DNA of 49,732 nucleotides from Lachnospiraceae bacterium (lineage in GTDB: Bacteria; Bacillota; Clostridia; Lachnospirales; Lachnospiraceae), in the NCBI GenBank assembly GCA_017962825.1, contig JAGCUO010000068.1, positions 1 through 49,732 of the forward strand. Reading direction: 5' to 3'. Below are positions 1-7,914 of the stretch, piece after piece. Made by a program: the position numbers and the translations under genes. Numbering within the stretch: position 1 is the first letter of the stretch; each line of letters begins with the position of its first letter. The notes under the pieces were generated by a model that saw nothing but the letters and a program-made list of their open reading frames with translations, made no database searches and was not told the DNA's origin.

Positions 1-7
1 AAAAAAT

Positions 8-43
8 TTAAGCGTCCCCATTGTCAGAAACGTCACCATTGGT
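8..43. repeat. Partial REP-like repeat at window edge
   Basis: The stretch carries GCGTCCCCATTGTCAGAA followed by a second ACGTCACCATTGG unit. It matches the right half of the longer repeat at 23791-23893, and the left half would lie outside the window. It sits downstream of the thioredoxin gene, which is transcribed toward it. Confidence 0.6.
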
Positions 44-85
44 CTAACATATGTTAACTGAGCTTCTCAGCAGCGCCCTTTTTTA

Positions 86-403
86 TCATAATGCACTTTT
101 CAGCATGCCCTCAAGCTTAGCCTTGGCCATCGCTCCGAGTCCCTGCTCCACAACTTTGCCGTTCTTGATGACTACGAAGTTGGGGATACTCATAACTCCG
201 AACTGCTCCGCAAGGGCCTGCTCCTGATCTACGTTGATCTTGCAGACCTTAGCCTTGCCTTCGTAGCTTTCAGCAAGCTCCGCAACAACCGGTCCCATCA
301 TCTTGCAGGGTCCGCACCAGTCAGCATAAAAATCGATCAGTACGGGCACATCGCTCTTCATAACTTCCGTTTCAAAATTCTCACTTGTAAACTTATATTC
401 CAT
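86..403 (-). CDS. trxA: Thioredoxin
   Basis: A 105-aa cytoplasmic thiol-disulfide oxidoreductase that reduces protein disulfides and is normally recycled by thioredoxin reductase, which is not in the window. The active site FYADWCGPCKM lies near residues 25-35. The cis-proline motif (MSIPNF) and the C-terminal glycine region (KNGKVVEQ) are present, so the fold is complete and of usual length. The start at MEYKF was chosen because GGAGGAG lies 7 bases upstream; the reading frame extends 18 codons further without a ribosome site. It is transcribed divergently from an HxlR regulator, which may control it. Confidence 0.95.
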   Translation of the reverse strand: MEYKFTSENFETEVMKSDVPVLIDFYADWCGPCKMMGPVVAELAESYEGKAKVCKINVDQEQALAEQFGVMSIPNFVVIKNGKVVEQGLGAMAKAKLEGMLKSAL

Positions 404-535
404 TTGTTTTCTCCTCCGGTAATTGGTTAAGATCCAGTCACAACTTGAACTTTTCAACTGATAAGTTTATTATAGGTGGTACGGAAAATATATCAAGTAC
501 GCAATATTTATTAACCTGGTAAGGAAAAACTGACT

Positions 536-871
536 ATGAGTAAAAAAGAGCCTTTATGCGATAACCTTGCCGGTGAAGGATGCGGTCTCAAGAAGATCAT
601 TGACATCATCGGCGGCAAATGGAAGATCATGATCCTGTGCATTATTGACAAGGAAGAAGTTGTAAGATACGGCGATCTCAAGCGTGCGGTATTCGGTATT
701 ACAAACACCATGCTTGCCCAGTCACTTAAAGAACTTGAAAGTGACGGACTTGTCCTTAGAAAACAATACGACGAAATGCCGGTACGAGTTGAGTATTCTC
801 TTTCCAAAAAGGCCAAGTCACTCATACCGATACTTCTTGAATTGAAAAAATGGGGGGAGAAAAATATCTGA
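536..871 (+). CDS. HxlR-family winged-helix transcriptional regulator
   Basis: A 111-aa single-domain DNA-binding protein of the HxlR/MarR-like family. Family marks are the opening CGLKKIIDIIGGKWKIMIL, the helix-turn-helix with RYGDLKRAVFGITNTMLAQSL, and the wing VRVEYSLS. HxlR members such as YodB and HypR sense thiol stress through an N-terminal cysteine. Here Cys8, Cys16 and Cys35 are available, and the gene is back-to-back with thioredoxin, so redox sensing is a reasonable inference. The ribosome site is weak (AAGGAAAAA). The next gene starts 1 base after the stop, so the two are probably co-transcribed. Confidence 0.85.
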   Translation: MSKKEPLCDNLAGEGCGLKKIIDIIGGKWKIMILCIIDKEEVVRYGDLKRAVFGITNTMLAQSLKELESDGLVLRKQYDEMPVRVEYSLSKKAKSLIPILLELKKWGEKNI

Positions 872-872
872 T

Positions 873-1376
873 ATGAAGAAAAGAACATCCATAGATGCCA
901 AATTATTTGTAGGCGCATTATTTGCATTCATAGGAGCTGTGTTTGCGGTATGCGGAATACTCCTGTACTTTTTGGGAGACGCAAGTCACGTAAGCGGATC
1001 ATCTGCAGATCCACGTAAAAATTTCATGATGCTCTGCGGAATGTTTATCTTCATGGGGCTTATTTTTGCAATTGTTGGAGGCAGCCTTTTCGTAAAGGAA
1101 TTCCGCCTTGTACGCAGAAAGAATGCTCTCATGGAAACCGGCCGCAAGATATTTGCTGTCGTCACCGGGGTATTTGAAGATGAATCAATTCGGATCAATA
1201 ACCGTCATCCTTACTATGCGGTCTGTCAGTACGAAGATCCCTATTCGGGTGAAAAACAGTTCTATGATACAAGAAGTTACGACACGGATCTGACTCACAC
1301 CATCGGAAGAACAGTTGCAGTTTATATAGACCAGAGTAATCCTGAGCTTTACTTTGTGGATTACGATCCGAGATGA
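873..1376 (+). CDS. Two-helix membrane protein, DUF3592-like
   Basis: A 167-aa protein with two hydrophobic helices (about residues 12-34 and 50-73). A soluble C-terminal domain follows, with alternating beta-strand pattern (FAVVTGVFED, YYAVCQYEDP, VAVYIDQSNPELYFVD). That arrangement is typical of DUF3592-type proteins of unknown function. It starts immediately after the HxlR gene and overlaps its ribosome-site region (GGGGGAGAAAAATATCTGAT), so it is likely in the same transcript. No enzymatic residues are recognisable, and family assignment is by pattern only. Confidence 0.6.
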   Translation: MKKRTSIDAKLFVGALFAFIGAVFAVCGILLYFLGDASHVSGSSADPRKNFMMLCGMFIFMGLIFAIVGGSLFVKEFRLVRRKNALMETGRKIFAVVTGVFEDESIRINNRHPYYAVCQYEDPYSGEKQFYDTRSYDTDLTHTIGRTVAVYIDQSNPELYFVDYDPR

Positions 1377-1385
1377 ATCAGTGGA

Positions 1386-1442
1386 GTCAGTGGGGACGGA
1401 GATATTTGTGTGACAATGGTGGGACGCCCTCCATTGTCATTT
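1386..1442. repeat. REP-like palindromic repeat (degenerate copy)
   Basis: GTCAGTGGGGACGG on the left and a TGACAATGGTGGGACG/CCATTGTCAT pair on the right mark a decayed member of the TGACAnTGGGGACG family. It lies between the membrane protein and the signalling operon and could help end transcription. Confidence 0.5.
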
Positions 1443-1556
1443 TCTTATAACTATCGTTATAATGATGTTGCACAATTAAAATTCAGATTTTTCTGTTTCT
1501 ATATTTATAACGTTTTCTGTATAATATTTGGGAGGGGATGATTATTGGAGAATGGT

Positions 1557-1730
1557 ATGACATTACTTGGTATCCCCTTTTCTGAAAATCATAAATCTTT
1601 ATATTCTGCGATTATTCTTAGTGGGATAAGTGCTCTCTGTTCTTCGTGTTCCCTGTTATCAGATTGTAAGTTAAAGCGATATGTTTATGCATATTTTCTT
1701 ATAAATATGCCTATCGCCGGGGTGGACTGA
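1557..1730 (+). CDS. Small Cys-containing hydrophobic protein preceding the two-component genes
   Basis: A 57-aa ORF, or 61 aa if TTG at 1545 is used. GGAG lies 6 bases before the ATG at 1557, and a GGGAGGGG lies before the TTG. Residues about 12-30 form one hydrophobic segment that ends in a cluster of three cysteines (CSSC then SDC), followed by a basic KLKR and an aromatic tail. Its stop lies 1 base before the start of the LytTR regulator, which suggests translational coupling. It lacks the amphipathic helix and charged tail of a normal AgrD pheromone. Function is unknown; a signal-peptide precursor, a small membrane regulator or a remnant are all possible. Confidence 0.45.
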   Translation: MTLLGIPFSENHKSLYSAIILSGISALCSSCSLLSDCKLKRYVYAYFLINMPIAGVD

Positions 1731-1731
1731 A

Positions 1732-2436
1732 ATGCTTATTAACGTTGCAATTTGTGATGATGAAAAGATAGTAAGTGATGATCTTCGTTCCAAGATCACA
1801 CGGATTCGAAGCGATTATTGCATTGATATATATAACAAAAGTGGGGATATCTTAGGCAAAGCCGATAAGTATGATATTATTTTCCTTGATATAGAAATGC
1901 CGGAAATAGACGGAATGAATCTATCCGTTATGCTAAGAGATCAGGGTTACAGAGGCTTTATAGTATTTCTGACCAGTCATATGGAGTTCATGCAAAAAGC
2001 CTTCAAGGTTAAGGCATTCCGATACCTTGGAAAGCCGGTTAATCCTGAGGAGCTGGAAGAGACTATTAACGGTGCCGAGAAGGAAATTCTTGGCAGGAAG
2101 AGCATAGTCATTTCCGATTACGGTGCGGATCGTAAGATATTTGCAGAAGATATCTTTTACCTGAAAGCAGACGGCAATAATACGATCATAAGGCTTGAAA
2201 AGGAGAAGATAACCACAGGTAAAACCCTGAAGTCTTTTCTGGATGATCTGGGTACCTCGATGTTATATCAGGTGCACAAGTCCTATGTAGTATCTTTCAA
2301 GCATATGAAGATAATAGACGGAGATACCATATATTTCCAGGGGATTGATGATGAGATTCCTGTGGCCAGGAGAAGGATTCCTGCGGTAAAAAAGGCTTTT
2401 TATTCATTTGTTCGAGAAAATGCAAAACCTATATAG
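1732..2436 (+). CDS. LytTR-family response regulator
   Basis: A 234-aa transcription factor. The N-terminal receiver domain (about residues 1-120) shows the acidic pair D9-D10, the phosphoacceptor D53 in FLDIEMP, the switch Thr in FLTSH and the conserved lysine in YLGKPV. The C-terminal LytTR DNA-binding domain (about 135-230) has EDIFYLKADGNNT, QVHKSYVVSF and VARRRIPAVKKAF, as in AgrA/ComE-type activators. LytTR proteins bind two roughly 9-bp direct repeats spaced about two helical turns. Such a repeat occurs upstream of the precursor and of the 15-aa peptide gene. It is followed 10 bases later by its presumed kinase. Confidence 0.93.
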   Translation: MLINVAICDDEKIVSDDLRSKITRIRSDYCIDIYNKSGDILGKADKYDIIFLDIEMPEIDGMNLSVMLRDQGYRGFIVFLTSHMEFMQKAFKVKAFRYLGKPVNPEELEETINGAEKEILGRKSIVISDYGADRKIFAEDIFYLKADGNNTIIRLEKEKITTGKTLKSFLDDLGTSMLYQVHKSYVVSFKHMKIIDGDTIYFQGIDDEIPVARRRIPAVKKAFYSFVRENAKPI

Positions 2437-2446
2437 GTGAGGAGAG

Positions 2447-3712
2447 ATGAAGGAAGTATTTATTGGCGGGCTTTACTATGCCATTGAATTTTTGAAAGTA
2501 TGGCTGGTATCCCAGGGGATTTTTGGAATTAAGATCCGAAAGAGCATTCGTTACGGGTTCCTGCTATCACTGATCGTTATGGTGGTAAATCCCTGGTACG
2601 ATATCGTTAATGACAATCCCATCGTATACATGATCATCATGTATATAGCGTTCTTTCTTTCTCTTGAGAAGAAAAAGCACGTAGGCTGGATTATTGTCAT
2701 TAATATCGGTATATCCATTGTAGATGTTCTTATATCCTGTGTCGCGGTATTCTTTAATCCGTCATTTAAGGAAAGTATAGTTTCGGAACCTTTCCTGACG
2801 GTTACTTTTAATCTTCTTTCCTTTGGTATCTTTGCCCTTATTTATTTATACAAAAACAGGAAGATGCTGCATAAAGGGATTTCCCTTCCGACGGATGATG
2901 CTTTTATCTATATTGTTATATGCATTACTTTGCTGATACTGATTGCTCCGGTTCAGCTCAGGATCCTTGGCATGTTAAAGGAATGGAGCATGCTGTCATC
3001 TGTCTTATCGGGCATCTTGCTCATCTTCTCCGTAGTTATCCTTCGCATCAAAAGACAGCATGAGCTGATGCGAATGGAGAAGGATATGATGATGGAGGTA
3101 CTTGATACTCAAAAGAGATATTATCTGAATATGCTTAAGAACGAGGAAGAAACCAAGGCATTCAGACACGATATCAAGGAGTATCTGTTCTGTATTCAGA
3201 CGCTTCATAACAATAAACAGTACGATCAGCTGGATAACTACCTGCAGCAGATGATGGACCGTGCGGAAGGATTTAGTCCTCGTTTTTCTACGGGAAATGA
3301 TTATGTGAACATGATCCTTAATGACATGGTTTCCCAATATGAAGATGTTAATATTGAACTTAACGGTAAATTTCCTCCGATCAAACTGGAGGATATAGAT
3401 GTTTGTTCTTTATTCTATAATCTGCTGAAGAATTCGTTTGAAGCCGTTCAGGAAGTTGATAATAAAGAGATCAGGATGAACATAAAGCTTCAGGGGCTTA
3501 ATCTGATCGTAGAACTGATCAATCCATATAATCATATCTCTCTTGATGGGAAGGGCGGTTATAAAACTACCAAAGAAGGTAAAAACCACGGATATGGTCT
3601 GAAGAATATCAAAAGGTGTATCAAGAAATACAATGGTGAGTATACAGCCAGTTCCAAGGATGGAGTATTCAGGACAGAAATCCTCTTACCTGACGCAATA
3701 GTTAATACTTAA
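2447..3712 (+). CDS. AgrC-like (HPK10) sensor histidine kinase
   Basis: A 421-aa membrane kinase. Residues 1 to about 205 contain roughly six hydrophobic helices, the usual AgrC/ComD peptide-sensing module. A cytoplasmic linker leads to the phosphoacceptor His241 in FRHDIKEY. It is followed by a GHKL ATPase with the N-box NLLKNSFEAV (about residue 325) and a G-box HGYGLKNIK near the end. Kinases of this class usually detect a secreted peptide and phosphorylate the adjacent LytTR regulator. No AgrB-type processing protease is nearby, so the ligand is not obvious; the 15-aa peptide at 16879 is one candidate. The gene begins after GTGAGGAGAG and ends before a strong terminator. Confidence 0.93.
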   Translation: MKEVFIGGLYYAIEFLKVWLVSQGIFGIKIRKSIRYGFLLSLIVMVVNPWYDIVNDNPIVYMIIMYIAFFLSLEKKKHVGWIIVINIGISIVDVLISCVAVFFNPSFKESIVSEPFLTVTFNLLSFGIFALIYLYKNRKMLHKGISLPTDDAFIYIVICITLLILIAPVQLRILGMLKEWSMLSSVLSGILLIFSVVILRIKRQHELMRMEKDMMMEVLDTQKRYYLNMLKNEEETKAFRHDIKEYLFCIQTLHNNKQYDQLDNYLQQMMDRAEGFSPRFSTGNDYVNMILNDMVSQYEDVNIELNGKFPPIKLEDIDVCSLFYNLLKNSFEAVQEVDNKEIRMNIKLQGLNLIVELINPYNHISLDGKGGYKTTKEGKNHGYGLKNIKRCIKKYNGEYTASSKDGVFRTEILLPDAIVNT

Positions 3713-3728
3713 GATCGGAGTGACAAAA

Positions 3729-3764
3729 AACTGCTTTACAGTTTGACTGTAAAGCAGTTTTTTT
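3729..3764 (+). terminator. Rho-independent terminator after the kinase gene
   Basis: An 11-bp perfect stem (CTGCTTTACAG / CTGTAAAGCAG) with a short TTTGA loop is followed by seven T. It insulates the signalling operon from the precursor promoter just downstream. Confidence 0.93.
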
Positions 3765-3779
3765 GTTGTTCTGATGAAC

Positions 3780-3831
3780 GGTATAAAACTCGTGATGAGT
3801 GGCATTGAGACGTGATTATGCGGATGATACT
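3780..3831 (+). promoter_or_regulatory. LytTR-type promoter of the thiopeptide precursor
   Basis: GGTATAAA at 3780 and GTGATGAGTGGCATT ending at 3806 form a block. Within it GGTAT (3780) and GGCAT (3801) are a direct repeat 21 bp apart, about two helical turns, as LytTR regulators require. The presumed -10 GATACT starts at 3826, 46 bp from the start of the block. The -35 region is poor, so activator dependence is expected. The block at 16797 matches at 23 of 27 positions with exactly the same 46-bp distance. The leader downstream contains the inverted repeat AATCGAT-aaa-ATCGATT (3853-3869). Confidence 0.72.
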
Positions 3832-3900
3832 GTTTATATGTAAGATCGACAGAATCGATAAAATCGATTTATTCAAAATACAAATCAGGAGGAATTTTTT

Positions 3901-4056
3901 ATGGAAAACAACAAGAATGAACTTTTCGAAGGTTTTGAAGAAGTAGAAGTACTCGAAGTTAATGAAGCTACCGCACTTCCCGAGACCGGCGCATCCAGCG
4001 TTGTAAGCTCTTGCCAGAGCAGCTCTTGCTGCGGATCATCTTCTTGCTGCGGCTAA
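3901..4056 (+). CDS. Thiopeptide precursor peptide (lactazole-like)
   Basis: A 51-aa peptide with an excellent ribosome site (AGGAGG, 8 bases upstream). The acidic leader (residues 1-31) contains LFEGFEEVEVLEV and ends in ALPETGA, the usual thiopeptide cleavage context (compare ALPENGA of lactazole LazA as I remember it). The predicted 20-residue core starts at Ser32 and reads SSVVSSCQ, then SSSCCG twice: ten Ser, five Cys and no Thr. Cysteines would become thiazoles, some serines dehydroalanines or oxazoles. Ser1 and a core serine near position 11 could form the central pyridine. The core departs from the classical S-C-x-x-C pattern. It is alone between its promoter and two hairpins, then the LanB gene. 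Confidence 0.9.
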   Translation: MENNKNELFEGFEEVEVLEVNEATALPETGASSVVSSCQSSSCCGSSSCCG

Positions 4057-4123
4057 TATAGTTTCTGTAATCATTTAATTTCTTTTCACCTAACTTATTT
4101 GAATAAATCGTTTTATAGATCCG

Positions 4124-4173
4124 GCCAAAAAACTTTTGGCTGTAAAGCGCCTGTACCGCACATGCGGTACAGG
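4124..4173 (+). other. Two consecutive intercistronic hairpins after the precursor gene
   Basis: The first is GCCAAAA-aac-TTTTGGC (4124-4140). The second, stronger one is CCTGTACCGC-acat-GCGGTACAGG (4150-4173), a perfect 10-bp stem without a following T-run. Between a precursor and its modifying enzymes such structures usually stabilise the upstream message or permit partial read-through, giving more precursor than enzyme. They are not typical full terminators. Confidence 0.7.
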
Positions 4174-4217
4174 TAATCTGTACCAAGCATCAGTACCTTG
4201 ATCCGGGAGAGTAAGAG

Positions 4218-6797
4218 ATGAAATATGTTGAATTACCGCTTTTGATGGTAAGAGAAAACAGTGTTAAAACCGGCAATCTTTACAAAATGCAGGCTGAGAA
4301 AACTATTTCAGCTTATTTTGATTATTTGAAAAATACTGACATATTTAACGAAAGCTCGGAGAAGATTACGGATGAGATTGAAAGATGCGTTAAGAAATAC
4401 TATGACGATAATCAGGCCGACTGTAAGAAACTCATAGAGTTAAAACGAGATATTTTTAACAAAAGATACACAAGGTTAGATAAATATAAGTATTTGCTTG
4501 ATAAGTTCGAAGGCCTGGACGAGACGAAAGATTACTTCATCAAATACGAGACTCTCGTAAAGATGAGGAATGATATAAAGGTTTTCTATGATGAGGAATA
4601 TAACAGGGCACGTCAGATCCTTTGGGATGAGTGGAACAGTATATCAAACCTTACGTGTGGACTGATCAATTACGAAGAAAACCTCTTTAATAAATTAAAA
4701 GACTATCTGGCTAAACCTTCTTCCGGTCATAATAACAAGATCAAAAAGCTCGACAATACACTTTTAAAAATCTATACAAGAGCGGTCTTAAAACCCAGTC
4801 CTTTTTCTACCTTTTGCGGAATAAGGATGGAAGTTGATGATATCGGAACAGAAGGGCCGGAATTCCGTAAAGAAAGCATCATTCAGATCAATTATGTTCA
4901 TGTATTAAGGATCTGGGAATTGCTCTCTCGTAGTGATGAGGTAAAAAAGAAACTTCATTACAGGATCAATTATTCCATGAGAAAAGATGGTGATTCCTAT
5001 TCGGTATCAAAGCTCCTTGATATGTCGGAAGAGAACGGGAAATTATATGAGGGAAAAACAATCCTTGTCAGGATCTCCGAAAGTGCATTGCTTAACAAGC
5101 TGTATGAACTGAGGAGCTTTAAAGGCACTTATTCGTACGATGAACTTCTTGAAAAGCTGGGCATGAACGGAAACGAAGAAGTGATCCCCTGCCTTGTAGA
5201 AAAAAAGCTCGTAGACGTCTGCGAAAAGCTTGATGAGATTCCCAAAGGAATCATTCCTTCCTTTATCAGGAAAATGGATGAATGGGGGCTCACAGGCATT
5301 GAACGTGTTAAGGAAGTTATTTCGGCATTTGAGAAGATTGATACAGACATAAGATCGGCAGCTTCCGAAACGGATTGGGAGAAGAGGAACAGACATCTGT
5401 CGATCGTGCGTCAGGATCTGGATGCTATCTATAAAAGCTTCGGAAGAGATAAATGGTGTGAGAAAAATCTGATATATGAGGACTATATATCCCATGAAAT
5501 CAGCAAGAGGGATTTTATTATATCAGGGGATAACAGGAAAACACTGGAACTCATTACACAGCTGAATCTTCTCTTTGATGTAAACGCCAGGACGCAGTCC
5601 ATGTTTGCCGAAAAGTTTATCGGCAAATACGGAAAAGAAAGCGTCCATACATCCGATCCTACTCTTATAAGCATGATAATCGATTCCAATAAGAATTATA
5701 ACTACATGTGGGACAATAACATGCTGGTTAAGAGCAGGGATGAAGATCCGGAGATCGTTAAGCGGATGGATGCTCTGAAAGCACGTGTGATCGATTATCT
5801 GAGAACTCAGGTTTCAGGCTGTGACAGCTGCTGCTTAAAGCTTGATACGGAATTTTTTAAAGGGGTTGTAAACGAAATACCTGAAGAGATAAAGAACCGC
5901 AAGAAATCCTTTGATTACTTCCTGCAACAGACTGAGGATGGCCTTGTTATCAATAATGTATATTCCGGCTACATGATGTATTACAGCAGATTCCTTCAGT
6001 ACTTTCCGGAACTGTGGACCAGTAATGAGTTTAATACCTATCTGGATACGGTCTTTGACGGAAGCGAAAAGGTCTGTGATATGCGTATAGCAAGCGGATT
6101 TAACGGAAATATCAGACCTCAGATAACGGAATATGAATTAATTCTTCCCTCTCAGCAAAATACACATGAGACATCTATAGATTACAGGGAATGTTATTAC
6201 AAATATGACGAATCGGAAAAGCGTGTAAAGCTTCATCATGACAGTATCGGAGATTTTACAACGATCTCAATGGGAAGTCTGATGCCGCTTTATCTTCCGG
6301 GTATCACCGGTCTTTTACACAGTATATTTGTAAACTCACTTGCTTTTAAGGATATTAATAAGCTCGAAATTAAAAAAGGGGAAGAAATAGTTCATTTTCC
6401 AAGAGTGTATATAGATGACATTGTAATCTGCAGACAAAGCTGGCGAATCCCCAATGCAACATTTGAACAGATAGTAGGCGGTGCTGAGGATGCCTGCGAG
6501 CTTTTCTGCAATATCAACAGATGGATCCGAGAGAGAAATATTCCTTCGAAAGTATTTGTCAGAAAAGATCTTCAGAAGGATATGTCGGAAATATTCCTGG
6601 GTAAAGCCGATGGAAAGAATCTTGATATGGCCGCAAGAAAACCTCAATTCATTGATTTCTGCAATCCGTTATCGATCCAGCTTCTTGTGAAGATGTGTTC
6701 GGACGGACATGATTTCATCGTGGAAGAGGCGTATCCCGATTATTCGGGTGATGACTGCTACGTCAGGGAAGGTGTATATGAACTGAGCTACGTATAA
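4218..6797 (+). CDS. Split LanB-type dehydratase, glutamylation subunit (TbtB/LazB-like)
   Basis: An 859-aa cytoplasmic enzyme of the lantibiotic dehydratase N-terminal family. These enzymes use glutamyl-tRNA(Glu) to glutamylate serine or threonine side chains of the precursor, the first half of dehydroalanine formation. The signature basic/proline segment IYTRAVLKPSPFSTFCGIR is near residues 186-204. The length fits a stand-alone glutamylation domain without the SpaB_C elimination domain, as in thiopeptide and goadsporin clusters. Elimination would be done by the protein at 12716. A GGGAG site lies 8 bases before the ATG. It is the first enzyme gene of a tightly packed operon running to 16784. 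Confidence 0.93.
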   Translation: MKYVELPLLMVRENSVKTGNLYKMQAEKTISAYFDYLKNTDIFNESSEKITDEIERCVKKYYDDNQADCKKLIELKRDIFNKRYTRLDKYKYLLDKFEGLDETKDYFIKYETLVKMRNDIKVFYDEEYNRARQILWDEWNSISNLTCGLINYEENLFNKLKDYLAKPSSGHNNKIKKLDNTLLKIYTRAVLKPSPFSTFCGIRMEVDDIGTEGPEFRKESIIQINYVHVLRIWELLSRSDEVKKKLHYRINYSMRKDGDSYSVSKLLDMSEENGKLYEGKTILVRISESALLNKLYELRSFKGTYSYDELLEKLGMNGNEEVIPCLVEKKLVDVCEKLDEIPKGIIPSFIRKMDEWGLTGIERVKEVISAFEKIDTDIRSAASETDWEKRNRHLSIVRQDLDAIYKSFGRDKWCEKNLIYEDYISHEISKRDFIISGDNRKTLELITQLNLLFDVNARTQSMFAEKFIGKYGKESVHTSDPTLISMIIDSNKNYNYMWDNNMLVKSRDEDPEIVKRMDALKARVIDYLRTQVSGCDSCCLKLDTEFFKGVVNEIPEEIKNRKKSFDYFLQQTEDGLVINNVYSGYMMYYSRFLQYFPELWTSNEFNTYLDTVFDGSEKVCDMRIASGFNGNIRPQITEYELILPSQQNTHETSIDYRECYYKYDESEKRVKLHHDSIGDFTTISMGSLMPLYLPGITGLLHSIFVNSLAFKDINKLEIKKGEEIVHFPRVYIDDIVICRQSWRIPNATFEQIVGGAEDACELFCNINRWIRERNIPSKVFVRKDLQKDMSEIFLGKADGKNLDMAARKPQFIDFCNPLSIQLLVKMCSDGHDFIVEEAYPDYSGDDCYVREGVYELSYV

Positions 6798-6807
6798 GGT
6801 GGATGGC

Positions 6808-7884
6808 ATGATAGAAAACAGATTACGTTTGTTTTATTACACAAAAGAAGATAATAAGCGGAAGCTGATGACCGCACTTTCCGAAATATTGTTAGATGAT
6901 AAGTATAAAGATATTGACTGGTATATCAAGCGTGACTGGAGATACGGGCCCAATATAGGTATCTATTCATATCCCAAAGAGGGAATGAAGGACCTTGAAA
7001 CAGAGTTCTATGAAGCTATTAAGACACGAGCAATGGACTTTTGGAAGAAAACAAGGTCGAAGGTAGAATGCCCCGATGAAGAAGTGTTAAAACAGCTTAA
7101 TCAGCTTGAAACAAACGGTGCTGAATCAGACGATTCATTCCTTCCGATCGAAAAGAATAAGACATGTAAGATCGATCAAGTTGAAGAAAAGCATATAGAC
7201 ATGTTCTCGGTAGAAGAAGAGTATAGCCTATACCGCATAAAGAGATGTGAAGTGGCTTGTCTGTTGCTCAGAACCATACGGGTATTAAACGGACTTGATG
7301 AAGCAGATCAATATAAGATGCTTGTCTGTATATATGCCAAACTTGCCGAGTGTTATCCGAACGCGGGACTTTTAAACGGTTGTATATCGTTCAAATCTCA
7401 CATAACGGGCTTTCTGGCCAATAAAGACAGAAGAGTCGGCGGCATAAAACTTCGATTCGAAAGTATTTATGATCAGATGAAACCCGGTCTGGAAGAACTT
7501 TACAGTAATGACTTTGTGATCGACGAGCAAAAGGAGCTGATAGAAGACTGGTCTGTGTTTTTCAGAAGTTTTATTGAATCAATTAAGTACGATGAAAAGA
7601 TCAAGAAAACCATTATGAAGAACGGAAAGTTTTCGGAAAAGTCCGTACAGGCATTACTTAATTATTCGGACTTTCATTACAAATGGGTCGGAAGAAAGAG
7701 CTTTACCGATTTTTTCTATTCCGATGCATTCTACAAATACAGGTTATCTGTTAATTTCTTCTATCTGCTACTGCCCACAATGGGAATAGGTCCCATCGGA
7801 AAACATCTGTGTTGCTATCTTGTCACCAGATTGGTTGAAGAAAGTAACGATATACGTCTGATGGATATGATTGCTGAAGCTTGA
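6808..7884 (+). CDS. SpaB_C-superfamily protein, probable pyridine synthase (TbtD/LazC-like)
   Basis: A 358-aa protein. The segment DWYIKRDWRYGPNIGIYS near residues 40-57 resembles the strand-loop of thiopeptide-type biosynthesis proteins. The C-terminal NFFYLLLPTMGIGPIGK fits the family's terminal helix. It is more divergent than the protein at 12716. In thiopeptide clusters the divergent copy is the [4+2] cycloaddition enzyme, which joins two dehydroalanines into the pyridine and releases the leader. Its position straight after the glutamylation gene matches lazC. ATG 6808 is preferred (GGTGG 5 bases upstream); GTG 6799 is an in-frame alternative. The role is inferred; an elimination role cannot be excluded. 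Confidence 0.72.
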   Translation: MIENRLRLFYYTKEDNKRKLMTALSEILLDDKYKDIDWYIKRDWRYGPNIGIYSYPKEGMKDLETEFYEAIKTRAMDFWKKTRSKVECPDEEVLKQLNQLETNGAESDDSFLPIEKNKTCKIDQVEEKHIDMFSVEEEYSLYRIKRCEVACLLLRTIRVLNGLDEADQYKMLVCIYAKLAECYPNAGLLNGCISFKSHITGFLANKDRRVGGIKLRFESIYDQMKPGLEELYSNDFVIDEQKELIEDWSVFFRSFIESIKYDEKIKKTIMKNGKFSEKSVQALLNYSDFHYKWVGRKSFTDFFYSDAFYKYRLSVNFFYLLLPTMGIGPIGKHLCCYLVTRLVEESNDIRLMDMIAEA

Positions 7885-7914
7885 TGAAAGATTGGTTATT
7901 TAAGAGGTGACAAA

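Noticed and set aside
1538-1585. 15-codon frame MIIGEWYDITWYPLF next to GGGAGGGG
   Set aside because: The ribosome site is only 0-2 bases from this ATG, and the overlapping 57/61-aa frame has better-placed starts. Similarity in length to the 16879 peptide is probably chance.
1557-1730. AgrD cyclic-lactone pheromone precursor
   Set aside because: No amphipathic helix, no Cys followed by four residues and a charged tail, and no AgrB protease nearby.
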